From Wallemia ichthyophaga EXF-994 (lineage: Eukaryota > Basidiomycota > Wallemiomycetes > Wallemiales > Wallemiaceae), in NCBI RefSeq assembly GCF_000400465.1, contig NW_008806279.1:372001-436000 (forward strand): 64,000 bases of DNA. Reading direction: 5' to 3'. A program made the translations under genes and the position numbers. The notes under the pieces were generated by a model. That model had not been told where the DNA came from. It saw only the letters and a list, made by a program, of their open reading frames with translations, and did no database searches. Below, one piece after another: positions 33,334-45,332 of the stretch (the first letter of the stretch is position 1; each line of letters starts with the position of its first letter).

Positions 33334-35045
33334 CTACGGGGCCAATCTCTTAGGGTCTCTAGGGAAGAGGGAGGCGCGTCTGATGTTGTTGAGCTTAAGG
33401 AAGAGCATGAGAACGCGCTCGAGTCCAATACCACCACCGGCGTGAGGAGGAGCACCAACGGCAAAAGCGTCGAGATAGCCTGTTGTGTGGAGTCAGTCTT
33501 AATAATACAAATTAAACACCAACTCACCCTGCATGTCGGAGGGATTCATGCCGTGCTCGCGCATTCTTTGTGCGAGGAAGGCAGGGTCATGTATACGCTG
33601 CGCACCACTGAGGATCTCCTCGCCGCGCATGAAGAAGTCGTACGAGTTCGAGTAGCGGTTGTCGGTAGGATCAGGCATGGACTGGTGGAGTAATTAGTTA
33701 GCTGTGTGCCTCACGCAGAAATTTCACCCACGTAGAATGGTCTGCAGCTGAGAGGGAATTTGTCGAGGATGTAGTAATCCGTGTTGTACTTGTCCTTGAC
33801 GAGCGCACCGAGGAACTTCTCCGTCTCAGTGTTGAAGTCTTCGAAGTCGTCGACCTCTCTACCAGCCTCTCTAAGCATCTTGATCGCGTCTTTGTAGTGC
33901 AGCTTAACAGTTTGGTCAGGGAAGACGAACTCGTCGTGAGGGAACTGCTTCTTGATGATGTCAATCTCCTTGGCATATTGCGTGTTCAGGCCACGGAAGA
34001 TCGTCTTGAACATCTCGTCCATCACCTCGACGACCTCGTGGTAGTGTTCTTCAAACGCCATCTCTAAATCGAGACCAGTGAATTCTGTCATATGACGGTG
34101 GGTGTTTGAATTCTCTGCACGGAAGACAGGACCAATTTCGTAGACTTTCTCAAAATCGGCTGCTATGCACATTTGTTTTGGCAATTGTGGGGACTGAGCA
34201 AGGAAAGCCTGGGATTTGAAGTAGGAGACGTTAAAGACAGACGCACCAGATTCAGACGCGGCGCCCATGAGCTTAGGAGAGTGAATTTCGATAAAGTCTC
34301 TGGAGTCGAGAGATTGCCTGAAGAGGCGACAAATGGCAGACTGGACTTTGAAGATGGCTTGGTTGGTTTGAGTGCGGAGGTCGACGACACGGTTGTCGAG
34401 TCTGGTTTCCAAGTGGACCTTGTTAAATTGAGCGTCTTCTTTCTCGTACTCAGCTTCAGGGCGCGAGGCGTCTTCGATGGTGAATGGGAGAGAGCCACCA
34501 GGTACGTCAGAGATAGTGAAGAGCTTCTCTATAGCGATTTCAGCGTCATGTTGGGTTGCAGAGTTAACGGGATCCTTTGGGAGTTGCACGGAGCCTTCAA
34601 TAAGGACGATCGATTCGTCGCCGAGTGAGGCAGCCCATTTAACCATCTGCTTCGAGACGGCGGGTTCGCTGGCAACGAGAACACCTTGGATGGATTTATC
34701 CTGCTGGCGAAAGTTGAAGAATACCATTTTGGCGCCTTGGGCACGGGAAGTGTGGACTCTAGCCCTGATTGTAATGTGTTGGTTGTTTAGTGATGCGTTT
34801 ATGTGTTCAATTTGGGTGCGTGGGATGTGTGTGCGTTGCTGGGAGTGCACGGAGATAGGGCCGTAGTTCTGGGCAGCTGTGTCGATGGCATTGGCCTCCT
34901 GCTTGTCCTTCTGCTCTGCAGCCAAACGGTCCTGGACCGCTTTTTTCTTTGCGTCTTTCTCTTGTTGCTGCTTGAGCTTCTTCAAGGCAGATTTGGTCAG
35001 TGGCTGTCCGTTCGCGTCTAATACTGGGGCTTCGTCTGATGACAT
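33334..35045 (-). CDS. DPS1: aspartyl-tRNA synthetase, cytosolic (class IIb)
   Basis: The enzyme charges tRNA-Asp in the cytosol. A Lys-rich N-terminal extension ([18 protein letters not shown]) is typical of eukaryotic cytosolic AspRS. The OB-fold anticodon domain follows ([20 protein letters not shown]). The class II core shows [32 protein letters not shown], the motif 2 region [17 protein letters not shown] and motif 3 [14 protein letters not shown]. Two introns near the 3' end restore [15 protein letters not shown]. The product is about 540 residues. The start is ATG 35045 (MSSDEAP); the longer frame upstream begins with TTG. Confidence 0.96.
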
Positions 35046-35076
35046 GGCTGAGTGAGTCAAAGAAGAAGACGAGTTT
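35046..35076. promoter_or_regulatory. 31-nt head-to-head spacer, AspRS / GWT1
   Basis: Only 31 nt separate the two ATGs. The spacer is GA-rich on the plus strand (GTCAAAGAAGAAGACGAG). Promoter elements for each gene must extend into the other. Confidence 0.5.
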
Positions 35077-36575
35077 ATGGATTACAATCAAGTTAAAAAT
35101 CATTTTATAAGCGGCAATTGCGGTAGCTCAGTGTGGAACATCAACAATTTAGCCCTCATTTCGATAAACTCATTCCTACTCTACTCGATTTTGGTTAAGC
35201 GGTGGAAACTGAGCGTACTGGCGCAGAGTTGCGTACTTTTCATACCACAATTTCTGGCAGTTACGCTGCTTTACACCCATCTCACGCTATTCAACAGCTG
35301 TCTCCTCGCTGTCACCGCACTCACCGCGCAATTTCACCGAATCCCTCAACAACACACAAAACACACAAAACACGCAAACTCTATTACATCATTTGATTTT
35401 GATAACCAATCCCGCTGTAACACTCAGCCACCGTCCCCACTCCCCGTACACTCGTCGCTCCAGATCCATTTGACAAACAAATCCTACATCACCAACTACC
35501 GCGGCTATCTGTTATTCTTCACCTTCATATCCATCCTAGCTGTGGACTTTAATGTGTTCCCAAAAGTCCTGTCGAAAACAGAGTCATTCGGGACGAGTTT
35601 CATGGATCTAGGCGTCGGGTCTTTTACATTGGCTTTTGGCTTAGTGGATGCTAGATATCACCTGCTTGGCAAGTACAACACGCGCAAAGTACTTCCACTT
35701 GTCGTTCTAGCCATGATGAGGCTGATATCCGTCACTGTGACCAACTATCCACAGCACTACTCGGAGTACGGCACCCACTGGAACTTCTTCCTCACTCTAG
35801 CTGCTTTGCCGCTGCTGGCGAAGCCACTGACCATCCTCAACATCCATACGCGCATTCAGTTCTCGTGGATGGCCATCGTCATTGGCTGTGTGTTTCAGCT
35901 GGTACTGGCACTCACATCTCTGCAGCACTGGTCATTGAATGCACCGCGCGCAAATCTCCTCTCTCATAACAAGGAGGGTCTAGTGAGCATAGTGGGATAC
36001 CTCTGCATATACCTCTTCGGGCTGGACATTGGTCTCTATTCACTGCCCCAGCACCCATACGCCTACTTCCGCAACACGCTCACTAAGCCCGTCCATGCCG
36101 ACCAGCGGGGAAAGCTGCTGAGTGTGCTGTTCTCCTATGCGATTCTGTACTGGTGTGGATATGGCGTAGTGCGTGGATTGAATATGGGCGTCTCGCGCAG
36201 AATCGCCAACCTGCCTTATGTACTTTGGACAGCAGCGTTCAACACCACTTTCTTGACGCTGTTCGTCCTCATCGATCTGGTGCACTTCAAGACGCCTGCG
36301 CGCCAGTCGCTCGCTGTACCGGGGATGATGGGCGCTATCAACAGCAATGCCCTGGCTCTGTTCCTAATAGTGGGTTGATACTCCGCGCGATAGCTGTAGC
36401 GATGCACAACTCACACTATACAAACCAGGCAAATGTGTTCACGGGACTCGTTAACCTCTCCATGCAAACCATCTACGCAGGTACGGTAACGTCGCTAGCT
36501 GTGCTCGCCGCATACACCGTCACTCTTCTCTCGATAGCGTGGATCAGTCGGGAGAAGAAGCTGCTGCGGCTTTAA
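35077..36575 (+). CDS. GWT1: GPI-anchored wall transfer protein 1 (inositol acyltransferase)
   Basis: This is an ER multi-pass protein that adds a fatty acyl chain to the inositol of GlcN-PI in GPI-anchor synthesis. The start matches family sequence (KNHFISGNCGSSVWNIN). Conserved blocks are SYITNYRGYLLFFTFISILA, FPKVLSKTESFGTSFMDLGV and GSFTLAFGL. Hydrophobic segments recur throughout. A 59-nt intron near 36371-36430 joins LALFLI to ANVFTGLVNLSMQTIY, the family C-terminal block, ending SREKKLLRL. The product is about 480 residues. Confidence 0.95.
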
Positions 36576-36687
36576 GAGGGGTGTTGAGTGTATAGTACGT
36601 ATCTGAAACTAATATAATCTGTCTGTAATACGCAACACGCAACACGCAACTTTGTTTTGTACCTCGACGTCATCTTGTACCACCATC

Positions 36688-37716
36688 ATGTTCAACTTGT
36701 TCAAATTGTTTTCCAGTGGCCATGGCAGTGGCAGCGTGGCAGAAAAGGATCCAGCTATGGAAGCGTTAAAAGCAGCAGCATCGGCAAATGCAAATGAAAA
36801 ACAACCCAGCAGCACGAACATACCCGCACTGCCCATTCAACCACTCAACCTCCCCAGTCTCGCAAAGTTACGTGGGAAGCACGTCGTACTCGCAAGCAGC
36901 TCACCGCGCCGTCGCGACATACTCGCGCAAGTTGGAATACATCCCCACGTCGTCCCGTCCACTTTCGCCGAGACGCTGAGTAAGGAAGACTTTGCACACG
37001 ATGCACACGCATACCCCATAAACACGGCCACTGAAAAAGGCAAAGAGGTTTATGAAAGAATGGTGGTGAGTTGCTAACGATATGGCCATATGACGCCAGT
37101 TAACCTATTTGCAGATGGAAGACGATAAGAATTCACCTGATTTAGTTATTTCAGGTGAGTAGTGAGTTTACAGCACCATTCACACACTCACACACTCCCA
37201 CACACAGCCGATACAGTCGTTCTCGTCCCAGACAACGCTCCTTCTCTTTCCAAGGGCCAGAGCTGGGATGAGGCGCATGGAGAAATGAGCTACTCTGTCT
37301 GTGAGAAGCCCATCGATAAAGCTGACCAGTATCGCATGCTCGCCGATGCTAGTGGCCGCTCACTGCAGGTAGTCACTGGAGTGTGTATTAGTGGGTAAAT
37401 GCACTCGTATGCACACTTTCTCTCACCACCTACAGCTTACCCCACCCTCCAAGCACCCGGTTATGCGCAGAGGACATTCGCCAATGCCACTACCGTTCAC
37501 TTCTTCGATATCGATCCATACACCATTGACCGCTACATAGACACAAACGAGGGTATCGATAGAGCAGGTGGTTTCGCGGTGCAGGGATTGGGCGCGTTTA
37601 TGGTCGAGGGCATCACCGGCGACTACAACAACGTCGTAGGATTCCCTCTCGCAGAATTTGTTCGTTTCTTAGACACGCTTATCGAGAATGACGAAGACGT
37701 GCTCCAAGTTGAGTAA
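36688..37716 (+). CDS. Maf/HAM1-type nucleotide pyrophosphatase (Maf domain)
   Basis: Four exons give about 295 residues. The Maf domain shows LRGKHVVLASSSPRRRDILA, then VVPSTFAET, ADTVVLVP after an intron, and SGRSLQVVTGV. The last exon supplies TTVHFFDID, GGFAVQGLGAFMVEGITGDY and NNVVGFPL. These are the substrate-binding and catalytic motifs of Maf proteins, which hydrolyse modified nucleotides. An N-terminal extension of about 55 Ala/Asn/Ser-rich residues precedes the domain. The ATG at 36688 is used because the longer frame begins with TTG. Confidence 0.93.
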
Positions 37717-37778
37717 CATTACTTTCAATGCATTGACTTTATTTTTTAATCGTTTGAAATTACGTTATATGCAAATTG

Positions 37779-40195
37779 CTATCTTGACCGACTTTGTGTA
37801 TGTGTATCGCCTCCATTACATACGGCATTGTTATTCGAATTGCTATCACTATTGAGGAAGTCCTTCACCTTGGCATACCAAGTAGCTCCCACACTCGCAT
37901 CTCTGCCCTCATCGAAACTAAATTCGACATCTCTTCCACCAGCGCTAACAATGACCTTGTTCTTCTCTGCCAGTCGCACCCGTGCACGCTCCTCGCTATC
38001 ACCGATACCCAAATCCACCTCAAACTTTACCTTGAGCGTGTCTTCTTTAACGCACAGCAACCGAGGCAGATCCGTCAACAGCAACCAGCGCCGCTTCGTC
38101 CTGCTAAGGAATTTGCGTTGTGTGCGCACAAGCACGGGTGATGCGAGATGTAACTTTTCTGAAGGTAATAATATGGTGTATCTGTGGTGTTTCAAGTTAG
38201 TATCACCTTGCCTACATCAACATACCTCCGACTCACAGCTGCGACTTGAGTTCATCCGACATTTCCTTGCCGTCATTGACTATTGATGAGAGAGTGAGCG
38301 GGGCAAGATAGTCACTATCACTACTGAAGCCGGGACTGGACGTCGTTTTTTCATCCGTCTGCTTGTTGTCTTCTTCATCACGAAGCTGCTGTTGTTGCTC
38401 CTCTTGCTCATCCTTTATCTGCTCAGACTCATCTTCATCACTCTCCTCCCATCCAAGCTCGAAATATGCGTCTGATGGTATGTTCGACTGTGGACTAGGC
38501 TCGTTCATCCCAGTCGCTATTGACGGCGGATCCGTACTCCAGATCTGCTGAAAGTTAACATCTTTAAACCACTCATGATTTCTTATATCCTCTATCCCGT
38601 CCTCACCACTCCCTAGTCTATCTTCTGGATCTAGCACCAGCAACTTTTCCACCAGATCACGTGCAACTGGTGGGAAGTTATCAGGGAATACGTAATCCAA
38701 CTTCATTATTAGCTGGAATGTCAAATATTCATTCGTCGCTTTGAATGGTGGTTTACCTGTGATCATCTGGTAAATTATACACCCGAGTGCCCAAAAATCA
38801 CATTCTTTGCCAACACTCCTGTCTCGGAGGAGTTCCGGTGAAACGTATTCAGCGGTACCGACGAAAGATTTACTACGCTCATCGTTTATATCTGCATCTG
38901 ACTGATCAAGTATCTTTGCACTACCGAAATCAGTCACTTTGATCACCATATCTGAGTTGAGGAGGATGCTAAAGCAACATCGCGTTAGCTGTGCAACCAT
39001 AACACACCCACACCCACTTCTCTGGCTTGATGTCACGATGTATGATACCACGGCCATGCATAAACCCAATAACTGAGAGTGTCTGTGCAGCGTAAAACTT
39101 TGCACTCTTCTCGTCAAATGAGCCCATCTGTGACAAGTCAATATCTCACAAAAAAACATCCTCCACGCTCATACATACCTTTTTGATCCACGATAGCAGC
39201 TCGCCATTAGGCGCATACTCCAACGCAAAGAAGAGAGAATCTCCTGCAAGGTTGTGTAAATGGTCACTCCCTCTATATGCCGACCGACCCTCTCTGAACG
39301 TCATCCATAGTCTAATAATCCCGGAGCTCCCTTCATTCTTTTGTCGCTTGGGTTTGCGTTGCTGTGGGCTCTTAATATTTTCTTGCGAATTTTCCCTCAA
39401 TTGCGACGATCCATTAGATATATCAGTGTTGAGGATCTGCAGAGCATGTTTCTCGATAGTGACATACTTGATTTTGTTCTCCTTTACAATATGCGCCTGG
39501 GAGAGCTCCTTCATAGCGTAGATCCGCGCTTGTTTGGGCGGAGGTATCGACTGGGACGACATACTACTTGATGAGCTTGTCGAGGAGGGTATGGAAGTGT
39601 TCATTTTAACTGGAGAGGTGGCTAATTGAGGGTACTGATGGTTTTGAGAGTGTTGTAATGGTTGAGAAGATGGCTGAGATGGCTGAGATGATACTGTGTG
39701 CGTCGGTAGCTTATCCCATGCCAAGGTGACAGTAGAAAAGCTACCCTCGCCGATAATATCTCCCCAAACAAAATCATCCTTGCTCTTACCCGCTTTAGGC
39801 GGTGGCTGTGTGCTCGAACTGAGCGAGCGCACGCCAGACAGTGTAGGTCTAGTGGTAGGGCCATTCATAGCTTTCTGACGCGTTGGAGAGCCTGGTGGCG
39901 TCATACTGCTACCGTTGTTCGGAAGGAGATGTGCGACGACGGTAGCGGAGGAACTGACGGAAGGATCCCGCGAGCGATTTACTATGGGTATAGAGACTGG
40001 CGAGCCATCACGCTCAGATTTCTCTTTGTCTTTGTTACCGAGCTGCGAGAGCTGGGCATCTTCTGCTTGACGTACATTAGGCGTCGATCCCCACGGAGCG
40101 GCTTTGATGGGCGCAGCGGGTATACTAGCGGTAGAAGAGATGCTACTGGACAATGTGGAGCTGCTGTCGTTGACGTGCTCCATATCCTCGTCCAT
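37779..40195 (-). CDS. PDK1/Pkh-type protein kinase with C-terminal PH-like domain
   Basis: This AGC kinase is expected to phosphorylate activation loops of other AGC kinases (Ypk, Pkc, Sch9 type). A long Ser/Pro-rich N-terminus precedes the kinase. The kinase shows IGEGSFSTVTLAWD, AMKELSQAHIVKENKIKYVT, then HRDIKPEN (completed by splicing an intron at about 38970-39018). Next are DFGSAKIL, the activation loop SKSFVGTAEYVSPELL and DFWALGCIIYQMITGKPPF. A C-terminal PH-like part (RRWLLLTDLPRLLCVKE, VGATWYAKVKDFLN) follows an acidic Gln-rich linker. Two low-complexity inserts split the N-lobe: one between the Gly-loop and the catalytic Lys, one after helix C. The product is about 720 residues with several introns. 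Confidence 0.92.
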
Positions 40196-40285
40196 TTGCG
40201 TCGTGTTGGCTGTACTTGATCAAGAAATGAATTGAAATTAAATACATGTATTCGTAAAATAGGCATAGCATCGTGTTATATAGTT

Positions 40286-41484
40286 CTAGTATCTGTATCC
40301 GCCCATCATTCCTGGCCCACCCATGCCACCCATCCCGCCCATCCCCATTGGGTATCCTTGCTGGTATCCCCCGCCGTACATCCCGCCGTACTGGGGATAT
40401 CCGTACTGTTCCATAGGTACCGTGTACACTTGAGGCACGAATATAATTTCACGTGTGTTCGGTTGATCGTAGTAGCCTATTTTAGATTAGTTCCGAAGAG
40501 CGCGTAAGCGGGACGCGGCGACTCACTTCCGCGATGGGACATACCGTTCATGTTGTTCATCCCAGGCATGCCGTTCATGCCGTTCATGCCGTTCATTCCG
40601 TTCATCATTGGGTTCATCCCCATTCCTTGGTTTGGTACCATGCTCCCGGGCATTCCACCACCAGTCATTCCATTACCGTGCATTCCACTAGGCATTCCAC
40701 CGGGCATTCCACCAGGCATTCCACCAGGCATTCCACCCATTCCACCACCCATGCCGCCCATTCCCATTCCCATTCCACCACCCATGCCTCCGCCCATACC
40801 GCTATCGAGGCCACCGGGCATATAAGGCATACCCATACCACCTCTGTGCATGCCCATACCGCCTCTATTGCCCATACCCATACCCATGCCAGGCGTACCA
40901 CCCATCCCCATACCAGCACCCATCCCCATACCGGACATTTCCGCCTCCTCGTACATCCTCCAAGCGGAAGCCGAAGCGATTTCGCAAGCGTATTCCATAG
41001 CAGGATCTGGCATCATACCGAAGCATTCGTGCCAGAATCTGTAAAAAAAAAGGGAGTCATGAGCGAGTATCTACGTGAAAAGCCACCCCACCTACTGTCT
41101 AGCATAAGCAATAGCGAGAGCGGCGCAATTCTCGCGCGCTATATGCTTTTCCATGAATGTCTGTTGATGAAAACGACTGCGATGGTGAAACATAACTGAA
41201 ACAGCTTCACTCGCGGCTGCACCACCTATCTGCATAGGCGACATAGCGTGACGATCTACGCCTGCCATCCACTGCTGGTGCATGCCGTATGCATCGTGTG
41301 TGCCTAATCCACCGCCGAACTGGCGTGAACGCATACGATCGAAGATGTTATTGAAGAAACCACTTTCATTCGGTCCATGAAGGACATTGAAGAAGTCATG
41401 AGGTTGTCGCAGATCACCTATGTTAGACCACGTCGGTGTCTGTGGTCGATATTGATTGAATCCGAATCCTGCTGGTGTGTTCAT
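40286..41484 (-). CDS. Met/Gly-rich repeat protein with helical N-terminal domain
   Basis: Three exons give about 365 residues. The N-terminal part is ordered-looking (WSNIGDLRQPHDFFNVLHGP, then IGGAAASEAVSVMFHHRSRF and MEKHIARENCAALAIAYARQ). Its Ala-rich helices recall the DUF3759/CipC stress-protein pattern, only weakly. From about residue 180 the protein becomes almost pure Met/Gly/Pro/Asn, with repeats such as GMPGGMPGG and GMNGMNGM. A last exon after a 50-nt intron returns to mixed sequence (TREIIFVPQVYTVPMEQYGY) and ends GGYRY. Function unknown. The opposite strand over the repeat has long spurious frames. Confidence 0.75.
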
Positions 41485-41486
41485 TG

Positions 41487-41535
41487 TGCTGTGTCTGTGT
41501 CTGTGTCTGTGTGCGTGTGGTGCGTGTGGTGTGTG
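41487..41535. repeat. GT-rich tandem repeat in the Met/Gly-rich gene's upstream region
   Basis: A run of TGTGTC hexamers (about four copies) passes into GTGCGTGTG-type repeats immediately upstream of the minus-strand start at 41484. It would form the 5' leader or core promoter of that gene. Confidence 0.6.
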
Positions 41536-41743
41536 CAACGCGTCTGTAATCGTATGTCGCCGGTGACTCCCGAATATATCTCTAAGTCCTGCGCGTATTC
41601 CTTCTGTTCTGCTATGTCCTTCTCTTCTTCTACGTCCTCCGTAGACGCTACTAATCTTGGTCGCTGCTAATGAAGCTGTGTGGGGAGTATAAAATATAAA
41701 AATATAAAAATTACAAGTCTATTCCATTATTCGTCTCTTTCAC

Positions 41744-44338
41744 TTATTGCGTCTCACTCTCTCCACCATTCGGAAACGCGGCTAACGAGCCATGCAGGCT
41801 GTCGAACGTCGCCAGCGACATATCAAAGAAATCCGCATAGGGTGTGTTAGCGTTAGGCGGGAACATGTTAAGTGGGTGTGATTGTATCTGTGTGTGTTGC
41901 GTTTGCTGCATTTGCGATGTTTGCTGCTGTTGTTGTTGTTGTTGTTGCTGTTGCTGCTGTGTTGCAACACCCTGAGCTGAATTATTCGAATTGAGGTTGG
42001 AATTCGTATTTGAATGTGCTGTCGGCGTCTGAGAGAAGAAGTTCTGCAGACCTAACTCTGTCCCATCAAAGTACATGTCGCTTAGTGATCCGTGAGTCAT
42101 AGCGCTGAACCAGCCATCCAGATCGAGTTCGTCATCTGCAGGTGTTGGCAAGCTAGTGGCTGTTGAAGGGACGATGGGCGCGGGTGTGCTGGTGTTATTG
42201 CTGGCATTATTATTATTATTGTTATTAACCACCGAGACAGCACTACCACCACCACTAGCATTAGTCTGATTTTGCGCACTAGGCAGACTAGTGTGAGCAG
42301 TTGGTGGTGTGTGGTGTATGCCTGTATCGGTAGCGCGCGGTCGGCACACTCCCGCTAGGTTCGATGACGCCGCTGCCTCCTGCGCTTCAGCCTGTTGTTG
42401 AGTTTTCTGCAGATAGCGCTGTCTTAACAGCGCAATCGATCTCTGTAGACCAGGTGTGTATTCCGCTCCCTTGGCTAACACCCTGAACGTTAGCACCAGT
42501 CGCTCTCGAGCATCGCTGCTCCGCACGGGATCGTTCGACAACAGTTCAGCAAGATCAATAGTCGCGCTGACATAAGCGCAATATGTCATCAGATACGTCA
42601 TGTTGCACAGTCCAAATGAACGCTCATGGAGACCGAACAAAGCGTTGATTTCAGCCGCATTGCGCCGGCATATATCTATAGAGTCTGGGAAAGGTGTGTT
42701 AGAGAAGGGAGGGGTGGGCGATGCGAGGGTGTATGGTCTATAGAGCAATATCCACGTCGTACGAGTGAGAAGGCTGAAGGGTGCTGTGTTAGCGGTGTAA
42801 TCCATTACTTGTACCCTCTACCCACTTCAATGTAAGGATATGGACTGGTGGACACGCACTCGGGAGTGCACGCACATCGAGAGATATACTCCCCGGTAAT
42901 GTCCACATATATGTCTGAAGTTGTTTGTGCGTGTTACTGACGAACTGGTTGCATTCCTCGAAAGGAGCTCGCGTAACGTACACGGTAGTGAGGATATCTT
43001 CAATAATCTAATTTTTTTATCAGTATTTGCATCCTACACCAAACACACACCCACCATCCACAGTTTGCACGAATTTTCAAAAGTGAGACTCTCATGTGCG
43101 AGTGCATATGGGTAATTAGCAGCCTGAGGGGGGCCATCATCTTCTAAGAAAATAGGCGCCCATGAATCTTCATGATCCGTGTCATCATGATAGTGGGGGA
43201 GAGGGCATGGAGGTTTGGGGAAAGTGGGAGCTCTGCCCAAGACGAGACTGATGAGCTTATCCCAGGTATACGCACTCCAGACGACTCTCCTATGCACGGT
43301 ACGCTCCTCATGAGAGTAGCTAGCGAGTGCAGACTCGTCTTCCCTGTCAATACCGAGATCGGAGATCATTCTAAAAGCGATACCAGCGAGAATAAAGCCC
43401 TGTGAGATACGCCCAAGTGCGCAATCTCTACCACCGAGGATGAGCAGTCCTTGAATAGTGGGTATGGAGGACGGCTTATCGAGTTCGCCAGCGAGATAGA
43501 CACGGGCCTTAAAGGCGTAGTCACCACCAGCTTCGATAGTGGAGAGATGTCTAGAGGCGTGTGCGTAAAGAGCATTGAGCAAAAAAGGCGAGTACCACGG
43601 ACCACCGCCATTTTTCATATCGCGGAGGAAGAGAGATTTAGTGATAGTGAGGTGCTGTGGGCACTGCCAGCAAAAGTAAGTAGTGAGAAGAAGCTCAGAC
43701 TGCCGCTGACTCGGAGTGTACTGATCGTGAACCATAGTCTGAGAAGCAGGGGAGAGAGCTTGACTGCCCAAAACGCTCGACACAAGCAATTCAGTGCGAT
43801 CAGGAGGAACATTTGTAAGAGGCATGTTGTCGCTCTGGCCATCGAGAACGTGGAGGTGGGAAGCAGCGTTGGGCTCCGACGCAGACTCTTCTTTAACTCC
43901 TGGTTCCTCTTTTACAGTGAGGCTACCGCTGGGAGTGGTATTTGCGTTAGTGTCAGTCTTCCGCCTCTTTCGTCTATTGTTTGCGGAAGCCGAGAGGTGG
44001 ATGGAAGAGTGTTTGCGTGACCAATCAGCGAGAAGCTCAGCCCTGTGGTCATCAGTAGCAGAAGTAAGTTGATTGATAAAGTCCTTATGATAATCGAGTT
44101 GGTTGATTGTACGTGCGAGGCGTGCGGGAGCAGCAGTGGCAGGAAAGACACACTCGTAACCGCTCTTCAAGCACTGAGCACAAGGAGCTTCATGAGCGTC
44201 GCATTTCCTCTTCCTGCGCCTGCACTGCTCACAGCTATCGCCATATCTGCGCTTCTGGTGGGAGGAGGAGTCTAGATCGAAATGGTTGTTGTGGGTGTCG
44301 TTGCTGTGTATTTGATTAAAGCTCAAGCTGTGGCTCAT
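41744..44338 (-). CDS. Zn2Cys6 transcription factor with fungal-specific domain
   Basis: The product is about 830 residues with introns near 42795-42825 and 43010-43065. The binuclear zinc cluster is CEQCRRRKRKCDAHEAPCAQ followed by CLKSGYEC. A nuclear-signal-like stretch NNRRKRRKTD follows. The fungal-specific transcription-factor domain shows LLTTYFCWQCPQHL, SPFLLNALYAHASRHLS, ALGRISQGFILAGIAFRMIS and RRVVWSAYTWDKLISLVLGR. The C-terminus is disordered with Asn and Gln tracts. Overall arrangement resembles large sugar- or xylanase-type activators, but targets cannot be assigned. The start is ATG 44338 (MSHSLSF); the longer frame opens with TTG. Confidence 0.9.
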
Positions 44339-44575
44339 TGGCGAGCGAAAGACAGATAATTTCAATTATGAGTGATGGCCGGTGATGGTGATGAGCTAAG
44401 CCGGGTTTCTGAAGAATTGCGCTGAGTTAGGGGGAGACTGGGTGAGTGAGAGATTGAGTGCGTATGAGCATTCTACAATCGATAAAACCCTATAAAACCC
44501 AGGTACCTTACAAATCTGCTCACTTGGAGACACCTGCCCTGGATCTTATCAAATGTCGGTATCTTTATCCGATTT

Positions 44576-44636
44576 CAAGTAAATTTATAATGTTTTCAAG
44601 TAAATTTTAAGCAATCCAAGTAAACTCAAGTAATTT
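44576..44636. repeat. four CAAGTAAATT-like repeats with 10/20-bp spacing
   Basis: Near-identical decamers start at 44576, 44597, 44617 and 44627 (CAAGTAAATT twice, CAAGTAAACT, CAAGTAATTT). Spacings are 21, 20 and 10 bp, about whole helical turns. The last overlaps the NAA50 stop codon, and all lie between the Zn2Cys6 gene's upstream region and the NAA50 3' end. Confidence 0.6.
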
Positions 44637-45200
44637 ACAACTTTTTGGATAAAACAAACGCGTCTCTAGAACCCTCCCCTTTAAGCCTCTTGTAATAATC
44701 CTTGACATCTGCTTGAATTGAGAAGCCATTAGCTTTATAGAATTCTATAGCGTCATCATTCTCCTTCTGTACATGCATATAAACGCTATCGAGCTTCTTC
44801 CTCGGCTGAACTTTATCACCTTTTATGATTGGCTCTGGATCGCTGACTGCAGCTTTGAGTATATGATTGAGCATGTGCCTCCCCAGTCCTTGTCTCCTGT
44901 ACGGTGCAAGTACAGCGAGTATCATGATATACAGCTTCCCGGCTTCCACCTTACAGCAGACGCTACCAACGGGGATATCATTATAATAAACCAATTTACA
45001 GAAATCCTCGAGTTCTGGTGATTGTACTTGCTCATACACGCCATTTGAGTAGGGCACTTGGGTGGGTGTTTTAGTGGTAATACCCATGGCTCAAAAACCC
45101 ACGCACCTGGTAAGATTACCCCATTCAGTCTCCTCAGTGTACCGATATTCTGCCTTGTAACGCTTGCAAGATCCACGCGTGGTGATAGCTTAATGCTCAT
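44635..45200 (-). CDS. NAA50: N-alpha-acetyltransferase 50 (Naa50/San)
   Basis: This GNAT acetyltransferase associates with the NatA complex and supports N-terminal acetylation and sister chromatid cohesion. Two exons are joined by a 49-nt intron at about 45057-45105. Exon 1 ends TLRRLNGVILP and exon 2 begins VPYSNGVYEQV, matching the family LNxVxFPVxYxxxFY motif. The acetyl-CoA loop is RRQGLG in LAPYRRQGLGRHMLNHILKA. YMHVQKENDDAIEFYKANGF and KDYYKRL follow. The product is about 171 residues, a normal length. Confidence 0.93.
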
Positions 45201-45332
45201 TGTGCGGGTGTAAAGAGTTATCGGATATTCGTGGTTATTAAATATATTCCCGCTTTCACAGCATTCCACGCCTACATGCCTACGCGCCTATACGCCACCA
45301 CTGTCTTCTTCCTACACCCACGACAACCATCA

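Noticed and set aside
40534-41199. Long plus-strand frame rich in His, Thr and Ser opposite the Met/Gly-rich gene
   Set aside because: It is the antisense image of the Met/Gly/Pro codon repeats (CAT for ATG, CCA and ACC for Gly codons) and has no domain of its own.
43451-44020. 189-residue plus-strand frame opposite the Zn2Cys6 gene
   Set aside because: The minus strand encodes the zinc cluster and regulator domain with clear motifs; the plus frame has none.
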